A DNA stretch of 7,563 bases, taken from assembly GCA_030607835.1 (NCBI GenBank), contig JAUWJE010000083.1, forward strand, positions 1 through 7,563. The letters are read 5' to 3'. A model generated the notes under the pieces. The model saw only the letters and a list, made by a program, of their open reading frames with translations. It searched no databases and was not told where the DNA came from. The DNA comes from Candidatus Fermentibacterota bacterium. GTDB taxonomy: Bacteria; Fermentibacterota; Fermentibacteria; Fermentibacterales; JCC-6. A program made the translations under genes and the position numbers. The first letter of the stretch is position 1, and every line of letters starts with the position of its first letter. This document shows, in pieces, positions 6,607 to 7,563 of the stretch.

Positions 6607-7563
6607 TCTCATACGTTCATCCATACGAAAAATTATTCCCTGATGTAAGAAGACCTCAGCAATATACTGGTGGGGAATGGAATCTTGAGTATTCCCTGAA
6701 GTCTAAGCCAAGGGTTACCCTTGTCTATCCTGATATTTACGAACTTGGAATGTCGAATTTCGGTCTTGCGATACTTCGTCATGTGCTTGTTCTGAGCGAG
6801 AAGTTCGATGTTAGACGCGCATTCAGTCCCGCTCCTGATATGGATGAGATTCTTGACAGAGAAGGGCTTGACTGGGTCGATCTTGAAAACGGAGACCCGG
6901 TTCGGGAAAGCAGAGTAGTAGGTTTTGGTATTCCTTCTGAAGCCCTGTATACGAATGTTCTTCATCTGATCAGGAGAATGGGTTTTTCTCTCAGAAGCAG
7001 CCAAAGAGATGAAATGTCACCGATTATACTCCTTGGCGGGGGAGGTATTGCAAATCCTCTGCCGCTGGCGCCTTTTGCCGATGCTGTTTTTCTTGGAGAG
7101 GCTGAAGAAAAAGCCGTTGAGCTTTTCGAGATTCTTTCAGGGACTGGATCACGTTCCGAGCGTCTTGAACGAGCCAGTGGAATTCCAGGTGTGTTCATTC
7201 CGCATATGGGAAAAAAGCCTGTAGAGCTGCAGAGAGGCAGCGTTCTTCGCAGGGAATGGGTACCTGTAAGGCAGCTGGTTCCGCTTTCGAAAGTATCCCA
7301 GGACCGCGCGGTTGTGGAAATCGCCAGGGGTTGCACCAGGGGATGCAGATTCTGCCAGGCCTCCCAGTTGAACAGACCGGTGAGGGAAAGACCTGTTGAG
7401 GAGATTCTTGAGTTGATGGATTCGATTCTAAAGTGTACCGGATGGGAAAAGGCAGCACTCCTATCACTGTCGTTTTCAGATTATTCCAGGCTTCCTGAGT
7501 TGCTTGCAGGAATGGATAGTATTTGCGCGAAGCACCATGCTTCGCCTGGCAGACCGTCATTGA
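6603..7563 (+). CDS. B12-binding radical SAM protein (TIGR03960-like), N-terminal part, cut by the window edge
   Basis: The frame is open from the TTG at 6603 to the last complete codon at 7560-7562 (320 residues) and continues past the window. After PxxYTGGEWN (about residues 18-27) comes a cobalamin-binding-like domain with VYPDIYELGMSNFGL, a VVGFGIPSEALYTNVLHL segment, and LLGGGGIANPLPLAPFADAVFLGEAEE. The radical SAM cluster motif CTRGCRFC uses Cys244, Cys248 and Cys251 to bind the 4Fe-4S cluster, followed by RPVRERPVEEILEL and the ALLSLSFSDYS strand. This order matches the TIGR03960 family, whose reaction is not established to my knowledge. No ATG, GTG or other TTG precedes the conserved motif in this frame, and the TTG overlaps the upstream stop as TTGA, which supports it despite a poor Shine-Dalgarno. 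No known link to purines; probably co-transcribed by position. Confidence 0.85.
   Translation, partial: MISYVHPYEKLFPDVRRPQQYTGGEWNLEYSLKSKPRVTLVYPDIYELGMSNFGLAILRHVLVLSEKFDVRRAFSPAPDMDEILDREGLDWVDLENGDPVRESRVVGFGIPSEALYTNVLHLIRRMGFSLRSSQRDEMSPIILLGGGGIANPLPLAPFADAVFLGEAEEKAVELFEILSGTGSRSERLERASGIPGVFIPHMGKKPVELQRGSVLRREWVPVRQLVPLSKVSQDRAVVEIARGCTRGCRFCQASQLNRPVRERPVEEILELMDSILKCTGWEKAALLSLSFSDYSRLPELLAGMDSICAKHHASPGRPSL
7527..7545. repeat. Perfect hairpin inside the radical SAM gene
   Basis: GCGAAGCA and TGCTTCGC form a perfect 8-base inverted repeat around a CCA loop. It lies in coding sequence (AKHHAS), with no T-tract after it and no effect on the reading frame, so it is not a terminator. 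It may have no function. Confidence 0.5.

Noticed and set aside
7195..7560. Long antisense open frame (about 121 codons), and similar ones at 6962-7336 and 6633-7004
   Set aside because: They lie opposite the clear radical SAM frame, and their translations show low-complexity Ser/Pro/Arg content with no recognisable domain or ribosome binding site.
7561..7563. TGA at the very end as the stop of the radical SAM gene
   Set aside because: It is out of frame: the gene's codons end with TTG at 7560-7562, and the family is much longer than 320 residues.

Overview
The window holds seven genes, all on the + strand, and most of it is a purine-biosynthesis operon. From left to right: a small SH3-domain lipoprotein; purB (adenylosuccinate lyase); a membrane-anchored GAF protein with a degenerate GGDEF domain; purL (small-type FGAM synthase); purQ (its glutaminase subunit, long form); a 171-residue protein that I read as a free-standing tandem PurS; and the first 320 codons of a B12-binding radical SAM protein that runs off the right edge.

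Layout and expression: purB, the GAF gene and purL are separated by short gaps of 21 and 80 bases. From purL onward the genes are nearly fused. purL and purQ are 2 bases apart, purQ and the PurS-like gene overlap by ATGA, and that gene and the radical SAM gene overlap by TTGA. The 80-base gap before purL is the only spacer long enough for an internal promoter or operator. It is AT-rich and carries a perfect 7-base inverted repeat. I found no convincing terminator, tRNA, rRNA, CRISPR array or mobile element. No stretch over 300 bases lacks a gene.

How the genes work together: PurL, PurQ and PurS form the formylglycinamidine ribonucleotide synthase complex (step 4 of IMP synthesis). Small PurL proteins need PurS to bind PurQ. 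No ordinary PurS of about 80 residues is visible, but the 171-residue protein shows two successive PurS-like beta-alpha-beta units and the LLANP motif. This makes it the best candidate for the missing subunit. PurB acts later (SAICAR to AICAR, and adenylosuccinate to AMP). The GAF/GGDEF-like protein and the radical SAM protein have no known role in purine synthesis; they may be regulatory or merely co-transcribed.

Organism: a bacterium with moderate GC content and Shine-Dalgarno initiation. It is probably a diderm, inferred weakly from the lipoprotein. The proteins look divergent from well-studied phyla, and an uncultured lineage is plausible, but the sequence alone does not allow a phylum assignment. 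The region is mostly housekeeping. The points worth a second look are the separate tandem PurS, the GGDEF-degenerate protein inside the pur cluster, and the long PurQ.
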